Origin: Gaoshiqia sp050178015
GTDB lineage: Bacteria > Bacteroidota > Bacteroidia > Bacteroidales > Prolixibacteraceae
DNA length: 64,000 bases
Assembly: GCA_050178015.1 (NCBI GenBank)
Contig: JBFXGM010000004.1
Location: 1 to 64,000 of the forward strand
Direction: 5' to 3'
The notes below the pieces were generated by a model. That model was not told the origin of the DNA, ran no database searches, and saw only the letters and a program-made list of their open reading frames with translations. How positions within the stretch are numbered: the first letter of the stretch is position 1; each line of letters starts with the position of its first letter. Below are positions 52,601-62,183 of the stretch, piece by piece. A program made the position numbers and the translations under genes.

Positions 52601-54634
52601 ATTGTCAGCTACAATTTGTACGGCAGCCCGCTCACCTATGATCCTCTCGATCGGGTTCTGACCGGACAATATACCGTGGAGGGCGACCCCAAATCGATGG
52701 TGGATATCATCTCGGTGGATACATCAACCCAAACGATCGTGATTGACGGGAACATTGCCGCAAAACTGAATGCCGGTGAGGTGCTGGTGGTGAATGGTTC
52801 GCAGGACAATGACGGAACTTACACCGTCCAATCGGCCACCGATGTGGCCGGGACAACCGGTATCGTGGCGAATGAAGCTATCCCGACGGCCAATGTCCCG
52901 CTGGGCGAATTGTTGTACAATACGATTACTGAGGCTGAATTGATGGCCAAAGCGGAACAGATGCGTTACGATATTTTCTGGCAACTGATCAAACGGACCT
53001 CTCAGGAGAGCAGCTATTATTTCAGTTCCGACAGCGGTTCTTATCGTTTCCGGGTTCTCGGAACTTCGGGCAATGATTTGGGCGAAAGCGAGGAAGCTGA
53101 TTTTAACGATCCGTTGGCCTATGAAATTACCAACCTGCCAACAGGTCAAATTCATATCACCAGCTCAACTGCCAACGACGGCGATTATATGGTGGTGGGC
53201 GCCACGGCCAGCGGCCCTGACGTAGAAGTGACGGTGAGCCCTTCTCTGCCTTCCAATCAGGCAACCGGAAATCTGGAGATCCGGGAATCATTTGCCTTCA
53301 GCAGCGACCCATCGTTAAATGCCTTTAAGTTGACCGACGATCTGATCGGAATCCTGCTCTCCGGCGACAGCATAACCATTTCGGGTTCGCAAAGCGTGGA
53401 TGGCGATTACACCATCTTCTCGGTTGAATACACCGGATCGGAAACCGTTTTGGTGGTGGTCGAAACGATCCCGGCAACAGACAGCACAGGTTTGCTATCC
53501 TATTCAAAATCGTTTAAAATCAATAAGATCAACGGCAATAAAATCACGTTCAAAGGAGGATATGAAACCAAGGCGGTTGAGCGGTTTGTTCAATTCATCG
53601 TCAACCAGTTCTTCAATCACGAAGGTTTTCATGTGGTGGAACATGTTCTGCTCCGGCCCAAAGTAAAAGGGCTGCATTTTGTGGATGCCGGTGCTGAAAC
53701 ACTCACCGAAGGGTTGGCCGATACCGGATCACTATTCTTCCCCAAAACATTGCCCATCTATTCAGCCAGCCTTACGACCAAACTGTTCCGGGTGGAAGGC
53801 AATATTGCCGGCGAACTGGACGCATCTTCTACAACCGACATTTCGAGTGCGATAACGATTTCCGGTACGGGAGCTGACGATGGGACTTATACAGTGAAAG
53901 GAGTTCAATATGACAGCGGCAACAACCGGACCCGGATCCATACCGCCGAAAAAATTCCTGTTGATATTCCTTTTTCCGATCCGGTCGGTAACATCACCTA
54001 TCTGAAAGGAACGCCCGTAACGGCTGTTTCCGCGTCAGCGCGAACGCTTACGATCCATGATCCCAAGTCGTTGGAAATCAATTTGGGCGATGTGGTAGAA
54101 ATTCGGGGCTCGACAGATGGAATAAACAATGGCCGGTACAAAGTAGGGCAGATTACCGATCTGGGCACGCATCAGGAATTGACCATCAGCCAGGTTGAAA
54201 CCGAAATTGAGGACAAGCTGTTGCAAGTTGTGCTGGAGGAGGACAAGTGCGATGCCTGCCGGATAGAAGACCCGTACACCTGCATCGCCAACGTAATTCT
54301 GCCCCACTGGCAGGGAAGGTTTGATCAGATGGACTTCAGGCGGTTTTTTGAAAGGCAGATCAGGTTGGAAACCCCGGCCCATGTTTTTCTTAATATCTGC
54401 TGGATTAGCTGTCGGCAAATGGACGAATTTGAAACACGATATAAAGCCTGGTTGGTTGAAAATGCCCGTAGCGTGAAAGATTACGGCAAGCTTTCGGCCC
54501 GCCAGCGCGAGTTGGTTGAAACGCTTAACCGTTTGCGCAATGTTTACCCAACAGGAACCTTGTACGACTGCTCGGCAGATGAAACGCTGGGAAACGCCAT
54601 TATTCTGGATTACTCAGTTTTAGGTAATGCATAA
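49646..54634 (+). CDS. Giant baseplate protein with repeated beta modules (Afp12-like)
   Basis: A 1662-residue protein, the largest in the operon. The first 130 residues (LQYNYLRDEGIKYIQSLAGK; WTDYNIHDPGITTLEVLCYA) match the start of Afp12-type wedge proteins. Six small beta modules of the form G-S-x-x-(N/D)-D-G-x-Y-T-V occur at about residues 424, 1047, 1168, 1241, 1402 and 1484. Between them are gpJ/gp6-like regions (RREAQARQLKGFLMVFDQLL; HVVEHVLLRPK). The C-terminus contains ANVILPHWQGRFDQMDFRRF. The repeats enlarge it well beyond Afp12 and may decorate the baseplate. Confidence 0.82.
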   Translation: MPESVTISRKTPESKSLQYNYLRDEGIKYIQSLAGKIWTDYNIHDPGITTLEVLCYAITELGYRANYPVQDLLSTDPSDPNAADIRNFFTAREILPNSPVTINDYRKLLIDVDVHDPANAECKHVGVKNAWMEQSKQNEIPVYVHKKESSLSYEADPLYVPAPGETNQPPLEIGILYDILLEFEKCDAYGDLNENTLHKELVIEEHLPDINLNGLTIKVSVEFPRWDSENTDWDEVLSIKANVKSISLLFSNLPNGYSISYELVNKVVKLTGSITSVSDVVNIPGLSEIEAQINDFIYYNEDSMLAFYLQKVGKIREIINEVKARLHANRNLCEDFYKLNALKVEKIAVCADIELERETEVEEFQARMFHEIGKFLSPTVHFFTLDEMLDKCNIRKEYPILEINTDQQFFTVGGDLQEILKAGDTLAVSGSRSNDGEFTVHSITVDSDANQTKIFVEEDITSGLLTEGEKLFFYTIDEEKRLTADKIFEGPALEHGFIDNEELELADRKKYIHVSDLIQIIMDVPGVISVRSIQIANIPLDNEDGTIQSKSVKWCLQLAFEQNYVPRLSVPDSKITYYKDQLPFRASSSKVEVLMDELEGAERSAKLFNPVLDFEIPKGTYRDLESYASIQHDFPLTYGIGEEGFATQGNDAEANNRREAQARQLKGFLMVFDQLLANYFSQLAHVKDLFSMNAEEDEFGNYLIGRTYYTQPLFEIVPDADALYLDKNGHEVTLARLAEDEVLFNKRKNKFLDHLIGRFAETFTDYALLTIKLSGEKKGLPELIEDKLEFLNAYPKISSRRSTGFNYQDGCNIWHTGNISGLRRRASFLVGIDEAGSEDLHFSSNFEIVQVGDDYQINVSDHVPELLLKSYELFGTEEEAKPELESMIVQGLFRENYQILSEDDVNYYFTLGCGTESVSGISEKTDYTSDESGGDAELAIEKLIGIFEHEFFNNPESNRNNLACPLLNYLDYSISVDMVPDPPVAIVSYNLYGSPLTYDPLDRVLTGQYTVEGDPKSMVDIISVDTSTQTIVIDGNIAAKLNAGEVLVVNGSQDNDGTYTVQSATDVAGTTGIVANEAIPTANVPLGELLYNTITEAELMAKAEQMRYDIFWQLIKRTSQESSYYFSSDSGSYRFRVLGTSGNDLGESEEADFNDPLAYEITNLPTGQIHITSSTANDGDYMVVGATASGPDVEVTVSPSLPSNQATGNLEIRESFAFSSDPSLNAFKLTDDLIGILLSGDSITISGSQSVDGDYTIFSVEYTGSETVLVVVETIPATDSTGLLSYSKSFKINKINGNKITFKGGYETKAVERFVQFIVNQFFNHEGFHVVEHVLLRPKVKGLHFVDAGAETLTEGLADTGSLFFPKTLPIYSASLTTKLFRVEGNIAGELDASSTTDISSAITISGTGADDGTYTVKGVQYDSGNNRTRIHTAEKIPVDIPFSDPVGNITYLKGTPVTAVSASARTLTIHDPKSLEINLGDVVEIRGSTDGINNGRYKVGQITDLGTHQELTISQVETEIEDKLLQVVLEEDKCDACRIEDPYTCIANVILPHWQGRFDQMDFRRFFERQIRLETPAHVFLNICWISCRQMDEFETRYKAWLVENARSVKDYGKLSARQRELVETLNRLRNVYPTGTLYDCSADETLGNAIILDYSVLGNA

Positions 54635-54646
54635 AAACACAACACA

Positions 54647-57499
54647 ATGAGCACGATTATCAATACATACCCGGTATTTGAAAGCAACCAGGTGCTGACG
54701 AGCAAACAGATGAACAGCCTGGTAGGTTACCTGGAACAGCAAACACGGCTTACCCGGGCGAAACTGATTGGCATGGGCGTAGTTTGCGGATTGGAAGTGG
54801 GTTACGATGCCACTGCAAATAAACTGACCATTTCAAAAGGGACAGGGATCACTTCGGAAGGTTTTCTGATTAACCTGGGCGACTGTGTCACGGTGAAATA
54901 CCGGCCGTACCAATTGCCGGCTGCAACCGTTTACGAACCGTTTGTCAATGCCGTGAATGAGCAGGACATTACCTTGTACGAATTGTTGACGGAAAAAGCG
55001 GACGACGGACCGGATGTATTTCCCCTGAATGATGAAATATTTCTGGGAGATAAGGTCGTGTTGCTTTTCATCGAAATCTCTGACAAAGATTTGAAATCGT
55101 GTTTGGGTAAAAGTTGTGATGAGTTAGGGAAAGAACGTAGCCTGACAATTAGAAAGCTACTGATAAGTATTGACGATTTACAAACTGTGTGGGACCGGAC
55201 AAATACCGGTAAACCGGATGCTGTATTTTCCGAAAAATACGACCTGCCAATCATCAATTTACCGCGCGCCCTGTTTGATCCATCGGCAGTACATTCGTCG
55301 GATTACGCGGAGTTCTCGAAACTCTATGCCCATGCGGTATTATCGGTGTTCGATGATCTGTTTGATGCCTTGGCCGAAACCTACGATATTTACCGGCCGC
55401 TTTTGCTGGAATCGTACGATGAGCAAAATCCGTTTATGGTGAGCGCCCTTACGGAAAAAATAGGAGCCATCCGCAACCTGCTGGAAGATGCTGATCCGAC
55501 CTATAATTCGTATCTCGGGGTTCAGTATGTGTATGATTTGTTCGTTGATTTAATCTTGGCCTATAATGAGTTTCGTGTTACGGCATTCGAACTGATGTCG
55601 GAGTGCTCGTCCGATATGTCACGCTTTCCCAAGCACCTGATGCTGGGCAAAGCAACCGGCGAGGAATTATTGCTGTGCGAACTGTCGGAATACCGGCATC
55701 ATTTCGTTCAGCCGCCCATTTATAATCATCAAAAGCAACTGATTAAACGGACAATCAGCCTGCATAACCGGATGGTGCTGATGCTGGAAAGTTTCGATAT
55801 CGACCGGATCAACGGACTGGGTGAAGCCGTTTTCCCGATTCGGATTACGCCAAGCCTGGAGAAACAGACTCCCCTAAGCCTGCGTTCCATTCCCTGGTAT
55901 TATGATTTGAACCTGGAAAGCTTTTTTTCGCATTTGGGAAATCTGAAAGATTATTGGAACGATGCTGTTAACCGAACCTGTCCGCTGGAAGAAGACGGCC
56001 TGGTACTGAATTACGAAGATCAGGAAGATGACCAGACCATCATGGAAAGTAAACTCTTTACACCCTTGTATTACGATATTCAGGACTATTCATTTTTAAG
56101 GATCGAGGGCTACATCAACAAAAGTATTGATCAGGCATTGGCAACAATCAACGATCTGAAGAACAAGTTTAATCTTCCGTTCGATCTTATTCCACTGCAA
56201 CTTGATCCGGATGCAGGTACGCTGCAACTTGATTATTCGTATGGTTTTGAAGATATTCAGGAAGATTACCGCATGGCCCGGTTCAGCCTGTGCAGCATGG
56301 TTCACGATTTGGAAATATTGTACAAATTTGTTGATGAAAACCAGGATTCGCTGTTTGACGGTGATGATGATGACACGAAAGAAATTTTACAGCGCATTAA
56401 AGAGCTGCTGGGAATGCTGGTTGAATTGTGCCAAATTCTCACTGAATGTGTGCAGGAATTTGATTTTGTTAAGTTCCGGGAAATTTACAAGAAAATTTTA
56501 CAGTATATCATTGACTTCTTCCTGATTGAACATGACTTGCTCAATGAAATTAAGATTAAAGAAGGGGAAGAAGACAAACAGATACCTCTGGTGAATGGCA
56601 TCATACAACGCCTGTTTCCCCTGGCCCATAAATTGGCCGATCTCCTGTTTTACTCCAAATTTTTCCGGATTTACTATGCGTTCAAACGACGTGAATTTTA
56701 TCTGAGGAAGGGAACAGCTGTTTTCTCATCGTTCATTCAACGGCATCCCGGAATCGATCACCAGGCCGGTGTGCGCAAGGGCGGCACCTTCATTCTGGTT
56801 TACAAAAATGCTGAAGACAACAGCGTCGTCGCCGATTTTAACCTGCCCTATAGCTGCTGCGGAAAAGAAAACGGTGTGCCCATGTGCGACGACGGCAGTT
56901 TTACTATGGAAATCCTGCCGTTTGCCCGCCCCGATTATGCGGTGACAACCATTGCTCATGCGGTGGAAATTGATGTGATGCTGAATGATTATCAGGTGTT
57001 TGGAAGCGATTTTGTGATTGAGTCGGAAAAAACTTCCGAATTTGGCGGCGATATTCACCAGCATTCCGAAACCGGCCCGCTGACCTACAAACCGAATCCG
57101 GAATTTTCGGGGACAGATTCTTTCACATATACTTTAATCGACAAGAGAACGGGCCTGACCGATAGCGCGAAAGTGACCATCCGGGTAAAAAAAGCGGATA
57201 CCGAAACGCAAGGTTGCTACAATGCGGATATTTTGAGGTGTTGGGGCGAAGATCGTATTCACAAATTTTTGTCCTTCATCAACCTTGATCCGGGACAGGA
57301 CCCTGCCGGTACGCTGCTTGATTATCTACGGCGGAATCGCGGATTTTCGGCACAGGAGATTGATTTCCTGATCGAAACCGGCAGCTTGTTCATGCTGCTT
57401 CACTGCATTTTTCCTGATTTGCCCGATGATATCGGAAATGAACAGATGAAGGAAATTGTTGCCGACTATCAGCAAAAAAACTGTCAGGGGAGAAACTAA
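54647..57499 (+). CDS. Candidate baseplate/tail-fibre protein with Ig-like domain
   Basis: A 950-residue protein. Residues 1-85 (NTYPVFESNQVLTSKQMNSL; GMGVVCGLEVGYDAT; GTGITSEGFLINLGD) resemble N-terminal segments of phage baseplate and fibre proteins. The middle is long, helical and acidic (about 230-750). Residues about 785-850 form an Ig/cadherin-like module (GPLTYKPNPEFSGTDSFTYT). The C-terminus is helical. No Afp13-like fibre gene exists elsewhere in the operon, so this protein is the best candidate for target binding (inference). It starts 12 bases after the giant wedge gene. Confidence 0.6.
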   Translation: MSTIINTYPVFESNQVLTSKQMNSLVGYLEQQTRLTRAKLIGMGVVCGLEVGYDATANKLTISKGTGITSEGFLINLGDCVTVKYRPYQLPAATVYEPFVNAVNEQDITLYELLTEKADDGPDVFPLNDEIFLGDKVVLLFIEISDKDLKSCLGKSCDELGKERSLTIRKLLISIDDLQTVWDRTNTGKPDAVFSEKYDLPIINLPRALFDPSAVHSSDYAEFSKLYAHAVLSVFDDLFDALAETYDIYRPLLLESYDEQNPFMVSALTEKIGAIRNLLEDADPTYNSYLGVQYVYDLFVDLILAYNEFRVTAFELMSECSSDMSRFPKHLMLGKATGEELLLCELSEYRHHFVQPPIYNHQKQLIKRTISLHNRMVLMLESFDIDRINGLGEAVFPIRITPSLEKQTPLSLRSIPWYYDLNLESFFSHLGNLKDYWNDAVNRTCPLEEDGLVLNYEDQEDDQTIMESKLFTPLYYDIQDYSFLRIEGYINKSIDQALATINDLKNKFNLPFDLIPLQLDPDAGTLQLDYSYGFEDIQEDYRMARFSLCSMVHDLEILYKFVDENQDSLFDGDDDDTKEILQRIKELLGMLVELCQILTECVQEFDFVKFREIYKKILQYIIDFFLIEHDLLNEIKIKEGEEDKQIPLVNGIIQRLFPLAHKLADLLFYSKFFRIYYAFKRREFYLRKGTAVFSSFIQRHPGIDHQAGVRKGGTFILVYKNAEDNSVVADFNLPYSCCGKENGVPMCDDGSFTMEILPFARPDYAVTTIAHAVEIDVMLNDYQVFGSDFVIESEKTSEFGGDIHQHSETGPLTYKPNPEFSGTDSFTYTLIDKRTGLTDSAKVTIRVKKADTETQGCYNADILRCWGEDRIHKFLSFINLDPGQDPAGTLLDYLRRNRGFSAQEIDFLIETGSLFMLLHCIFPDLPDDIGNEQMKEIVADYQQKNCQGRN

Positions 57500-57547
57500 C
57501 AAACTATGAAATGCCCTTCGGAAAACGGATGTACTAAAGCAGTTTGA

Positions 57548-59233
57548 ATGAGAGGACAAAATCACCTTATATACAGGCAGGTAGTGGAACTGAGCGTCCA
57601 CGAGCGGCAACAGGCATCGAAGTTTCAACAAAAACTTACCGGGATGATAAAACAGAAATTAAATCCGGCGCTCGACGATCTCTTTTCATCCATTTCAAGT
57701 ACGAATGAAACCATTCGGATTGACAAGCTGGTTCTTGAGTTGGGAACGGTGACGGAAATGGATTTGGAGCAGGCTGTTGTTGAAACGGCCCTCCGTGAAG
57801 CGCTGAAAAAGATTCGTAAAGAATTGAACGTCAGTCGGGAACTTCTGAAATCAAAACCGGCAACGGAACAACAGGTGGAGAGGGCCGCAAATGTGCAGGT
57901 GGTTTCAAATCAGGAGGACGTATTTGAACAGTTTATTCATTTTCTGCGGACCGGACATTTCCCCTGGTGGCGCCATTCGTTGGGCACGGATGCTGTGAAT
58001 GAAATTTTTACCCGGTTGCTGGCGTTGGATCCCGATACCTTGCGGAAGTCACTTCTTCCCGAATTCAGGAGTGCCACTGCAAGAAAACGGTTGGTTTATC
58101 AACTGGATGAAATTAAGTTGCGTGGCTTGCTTCGGCATCTCGATGAAGACAATTATCTGATTTCGAATCAACTGCTGAATGAACTGCTTTTCTTCACAGA
58201 TCCAGGCCTGTTTAAACAAGTAGCGGTGGATGCTTATTTTGATACGATCATGCAACAACTGGCCAGCAGAACGAAACTGGACAACCAGGTAAATAAAGAG
58301 GTCTTTTTAAAAGAACTGATTGCCGGTACGGTGGCGACATCTTCTGTAAATGAAAAAGCAAGCCGGTTGTCCGGGATACTTCAGCAAGTACTGGTAAAAT
58401 CGCCCGGACTGCATACTACCCAGGCAAATTTGGTGGTAGCAGCCGTTGTTGAAAATTTGGGCGGCCTGTTCACGCCGGACACGATGTTGTCAGGTGACGG
58501 CCCTTCTGCAACAAATCCGGATACAGACATGCGGGAGCTGGCAAAATGGCTTGCCCAAAAGCGAAACGCTTTTTCGGCAAATGATGTAAAAAGGATTATA
58601 CTGGCCCTGGCCGGTATCCGCGAAAAAACAGCATCAATAGGACAGGAAAGACAGGGGGCGGGTACCGGTGCAGGGCTCAGTGTTACAAAACCTGATAAGG
58701 AGGCCAGCCGGGGCAATAAATTTGCTGATACTGAGGAAATTCCCGTCAATAACGCCGGCCTGGTTTTGCTCCATCCGTTTCTACCGTTCTTCTTCCGGGG
58801 CCTTCATTTGCTCGACGAGCGCCATCGGTTTAAAACACAAGGCGATGCCTTTAAAGCGGTCCATTTGCTGCAATTTATCGTGTCGGGGCAGGATGTCGCG
58901 CCGGAACATGAGCTGGCGCTGAATAAAATTTTATGCGGGATGGATGTGGATGAACCGGTACCGGCACGCTGCGAATTTTCGGATGAAGAAAAAGAGGAAT
59001 GTCTTCATCTGATGGAAACAGTGCTGGTCCGCTGGGCTGCCCTGAAAACTGAAAATCCCGAGGCGTTAAGGAACACCTACCTGCAACGGGAAGGCCTGCT
59101 CAAACGGAGCGGACAGGGCTGGGACCTGTTGGTTGAACGGAACACTTTTGATGTGATGCTCGAAAAACTGCCCTGGCCCATTTCCATCATCAAATTGCCC
59201 TGGAACCTGCAAATACTGCATGTTGAATGGTAG
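57548..59233 (+). CDS. Contractile injection system tape measure (Afp14-like)
   Basis: A 561-residue protein of the CIS tape-measure family that sets tube length. The start HLIYRQVVELSVHERQQASK and the helical DDLFSSISS, IRIDKLVLELGTV are characteristic. The conserved C-terminal part has AGLVLLHPFLPFFFRGLHLL and ends EKLPWPISIIKLPWNLQILH. Its length is moderate, so a relatively short tube is expected. It overlaps the ATPase gene by 7 bases. Confidence 0.9.
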   Translation: MRGQNHLIYRQVVELSVHERQQASKFQQKLTGMIKQKLNPALDDLFSSISSTNETIRIDKLVLELGTVTEMDLEQAVVETALREALKKIRKELNVSRELLKSKPATEQQVERAANVQVVSNQEDVFEQFIHFLRTGHFPWWRHSLGTDAVNEIFTRLLALDPDTLRKSLLPEFRSATARKRLVYQLDEIKLRGLLRHLDEDNYLISNQLLNELLFFTDPGLFKQVAVDAYFDTIMQQLASRTKLDNQVNKEVFLKELIAGTVATSSVNEKASRLSGILQQVLVKSPGLHTTQANLVVAAVVENLGGLFTPDTMLSGDGPSATNPDTDMRELAKWLAQKRNAFSANDVKRIILALAGIREKTASIGQERQGAGTGAGLSVTKPDKEASRGNKFADTEEIPVNNAGLVLLHPFLPFFFRGLHLLDERHRFKTQGDAFKAVHLLQFIVSGQDVAPEHELALNKILCGMDVDEPVPARCEFSDEEKEECLHLMETVLVRWAALKTENPEALRNTYLQREGLLKRSGQGWDLLVERNTFDVMLEKLPWPISIIKLPWNLQILHVEW

Positions 59234-60582
59234 ATCAAAGCAAAATAGCATCCAATGCCGCCGATATCGAACGGGAGATTTCCTGGTTCAGGGAAATTTT
59301 GCGGACACGTTCTTTGCTGAATGTACAGAAAGAAACGAGGTACAGAAGCGTCTATGACATTCCTCCGCCGCAGTTAAACGGCAGCGTTTCTGTGTTTGCG
59401 AAATTTGTAAAGGAACACCAGCTCGATTTTGAAGAGCGGTTTTTGTTGGTGCTTGCCTTGGTGCCACATGTAAAGCCAGAGCTTTTGGATATGTTCCTGG
59501 TAAAAAATGAATCGACTCAGCAAATTTATACCGAGTTTGGCGGAAAGCGCGGGAAAAATCATACCGGATTTATACCAACCGGCGAAACCGCCATGTTTAT
59601 CCTGGCCGGTTCCGATTTAAGCAACCGTTTTTCGCTGCAACGTTGTTTTGATGGCCGGCACAAGTTTAGCCGCGAAAATATCCTGTGGCTCGAAGATATT
59701 GGTAAAGAAGAGCCTGTGCTCAGCGGCGCCATCAATCTTTCGCAGGAAGTGCTCGATTTGTTTACCCTTGGCGAGGCCCGCAAACCCAACTTCAGTCCCG
59801 AATTCCCGGCTAAGTTGCTGACAACCAAAATGGAGTGGCCCGATTTGGTGCTGAGCCATCAAGTGATGACACACATCGGGGAGATTGAAACCTGGATTAC
59901 GCATCACCAAACACTCATGAACGATTGGGGGATGGACCGCATTCTGAAGCCGGGATATAAAGCATTGTTTCATGGCCCGTCGGGCACCGGAAAAACAACC
60001 GCGGCAGCTTTGTTGGGCAAAAAAACCGGCAGGGATGTGTACCGGATCGACCTGTCGCAAATGGTTTCGAAGTACATTGGCGAAACGGAAAAAAACCTTT
60101 CCCGGGTGTTCGACCGGGCCGAAAACAAGGAATGGATACTATTTTTTGATGAAGCCGATGCGCTGTTCGGCAAGCGGACCGATACGCGCGATTCGCACGA
60201 CCGGTATGCCAATCAGCAGGTTTCGTACCTGTTGCAACGGATCGAAGATTTCAACGGTTTGGTCATTCTTGCCTCCAACCTGAAAGGCAATATCGACGAG
60301 GCATTTACCCGCCGTTTCCAGGCGATTATTCATTTTCCGATGCCCACCGTAGAAGAGCGGCTGAAGATCTGGGAAAATAGTTTCCCGGCTGCGGTTGAAC
60401 CGGACAGCGTCATCAGCCTTCCTGAAATTGCGCGGAAATACGAAATATCGGGCGGGGCCATCATCAACATCATCCAACACTGTTTGCTACGTGCGTTGGG
60501 AAGAGGCGGCAACATCATTAAACTGGCGGATATTATTGAAGGGATCAGGCGGGAATATCACAAAAGCAGAAGGACACTGTAA
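59227..60582 (+). CDS. AAA+ ATPase of the injection system (Afp15-like)
   Basis: A 451-residue AAA+ ATPase. The C-terminal ATPase domain has Walker A GPSGTGKT (250-257), KYIGETEKNLSRVFDRAE, Walker B FFDEAD (306-311), sensor ASN (349-351) and arginine finger region TRRF (361-364). The N-terminal 200 residues are specific to the eCIS branch. Afp15/Pvc15 proteins are thought to assist assembly or cargo loading, but the mechanism is unsettled. It lies between the tape measure and the first effector gene. Confidence 0.94.
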   Translation: MVDQSKIASNAADIEREISWFREILRTRSLLNVQKETRYRSVYDIPPPQLNGSVSVFAKFVKEHQLDFEERFLLVLALVPHVKPELLDMFLVKNESTQQIYTEFGGKRGKNHTGFIPTGETAMFILAGSDLSNRFSLQRCFDGRHKFSRENILWLEDIGKEEPVLSGAINLSQEVLDLFTLGEARKPNFSPEFPAKLLTTKMEWPDLVLSHQVMTHIGEIETWITHHQTLMNDWGMDRILKPGYKALFHGPSGTGKTTAAALLGKKTGRDVYRIDLSQMVSKYIGETEKNLSRVFDRAENKEWILFFDEADALFGKRTDTRDSHDRYANQQVSYLLQRIEDFNGLVILASNLKGNIDEAFTRRFQAIIHFPMPTVEERLKIWENSFPAAVEPDSVISLPEIARKYEISGGAIINIIQHCLLRALGRGGNIIKLADIIEGIRREYHKSRRTL

Positions 60583-60597
60583 CCAAAACGAACGGCC

Positions 60598-62151
60598 ATG
60601 CTACAATTCAAACCACAAGAAAATAAAACAGGTAATCGCCATACGTTGCAGGCCCAACTCAAAATTGGTCAGCCCGGCGATAAATACGAGCGGGAAGCGG
60701 ATATCGTTGCCGACCATGTGATGAGCATGGGTGATAGCGGATCGATACAGATGCAGCCCATCGAAGAAGAGGAAGAAATGATGATGCCGAAACTTCGGAT
60801 GCAGCCTGAAGAGGAAGAAGAGGAAGAACCCGTTCAAATGAAACCCCCATCACATTCGTCGGACAAGCCTGAATTTGCGTCAGATCGGATCGGTGAAAAA
60901 CTGGCCGGTGCCAAACGATCGGGCCAGCCATTGCCCCGAGAGATTGGCTCGGAAATGGGCGGCAAGATGGGCGCAGATTTTAGCGGCGTGCGAATCCATA
61001 CGGATGCCCATGCCATTCAAATGAACCGGGAGTTAGGCGCTTTGGCTTTTACCCATGGCAACGATATTTATTTTAACTCGGGGACTTTTCAACCTGAAAG
61101 CCGCGAGGGGAAACATCTGCTGGCACACGAACTGACTCATGTGGTGCAGCAGGGCGGAAATTCTGAAAGCCGGATTTCGATGCAACCGGCCCCGGAAACA
61201 GCAGGGCTTGAGGTGCAGGAAACGCCCTCAGCCGAAAAGTCGGACGAGTCGCTTGCCAATGATATCATGAACACCCAGATTGCTATTCTTGAAGGATGGA
61301 ATACGGCACTGGAAATCTTCGACAAGGTATTGACCAGCGCATCGGATCAGGAAACAAAACCTGATTTTAACAAAGTGATTAAATCATTTTTTGAAGAAAA
61401 ATTGATGGGAGCTATTATCTCCGTATCAAAAGTTAAATATGCCGGTGACGCTTTTTCATTGCTTGGAAAACTATCTGATGAAATGACACGTGCAACTGCT
61501 GCGCTGGAATCAGCCAGGCTTCGTGATTTTTACGTGGAGCACAAAAAAGCAATCGGAAAAATGAAGCAGATGATATTTGCCATACAAAGCGATTTTGTGG
61601 ATAAAGTTACCGAGACACGCAAAAAAATGGAAATGGCTGAAAGCAATGCTCCTTCCGGCGTGTCCGTTGCAACTTCACCTGAATCTGATGCTTATGGATT
61701 AATGCGAATGTATTTAGTTGAATTACGCGATAAATTAAACGCTCAGTTAAGCAATTCATCTCCCGAAATTCTTTTCCGTACTTTAAGTGAAAAATGGATA
61801 CGGCACTCTACTGTATATGCAGGTATGGGAGTTCATGTTCAGGCTGTTGTCATTATCAGATTGAAAAAAGACTATAGCGTCATAAATGCAGAAATGCAGG
61901 GTGCCGGCGGACAGAAAATTGCCGAGCAGTTACTGAAGGATTCTCCGAATGGCGTTGATGTTTTTGGTCTGCGGGTTCCCCGTCGGGTGATTGTTTATGC
62001 CGATAATGGCTGGCCCAGTGCCATACTTAGCCTCGACGAGAACAACCGGAACACCAACACCGGAGCGTTCGCCGAGGGAAACTGGGGAGCAGTGGAACGC
62101 TATGTAAAAGCCCGCGGGCTTCCGCCAACAAAAAACCTGAGTGGTGGCTAA
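60598..62151 (+). CDS. eCIS effector with DUF4157 metallopeptidase-like domain
   Basis: A 517-residue cargo candidate. Residues 20-45 are the leader (LKIGQPGDKYEREADIVADH, then VMSM), followed by an acidic Glu-rich linker (56-82). The DUF4157 domain (about 95-190) includes ADFSGVRIHTDAHA, FTHGNDIYFNSG and the zinc motif HELTH at 177-181. The C-terminal 320 residues are of unknown fold (RKKMEMAESNAPSG; VRVPRRVIVYADNGWP-like end). DUF4157 proteins are loaded into eCIS tubes, and the C-terminal part is the likely toxin. It starts 15 bases after the ATPase gene. Confidence 0.88.
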   Translation: MLQFKPQENKTGNRHTLQAQLKIGQPGDKYEREADIVADHVMSMGDSGSIQMQPIEEEEEMMMPKLRMQPEEEEEEEPVQMKPPSHSSDKPEFASDRIGEKLAGAKRSGQPLPREIGSEMGGKMGADFSGVRIHTDAHAIQMNRELGALAFTHGNDIYFNSGTFQPESREGKHLLAHELTHVVQQGGNSESRISMQPAPETAGLEVQETPSAEKSDESLANDIMNTQIAILEGWNTALEIFDKVLTSASDQETKPDFNKVIKSFFEEKLMGAIISVSKVKYAGDAFSLLGKLSDEMTRATAALESARLRDFYVEHKKAIGKMKQMIFAIQSDFVDKVTETRKKMEMAESNAPSGVSVATSPESDAYGLMRMYLVELRDKLNAQLSNSSPEILFRTLSEKWIRHSTVYAGMGVHVQAVVIIRLKKDYSVINAEMQGAGGQKIAEQLLKDSPNGVDVFGLRVPRRVIVYADNGWPSAILSLDENNRNTNTGAFAEGNWGAVERYVKARGLPPTKNLSGG

Positions 62152-62183
62152 AAATACTGTTTGATCTTCACAATGAAGTAGAT

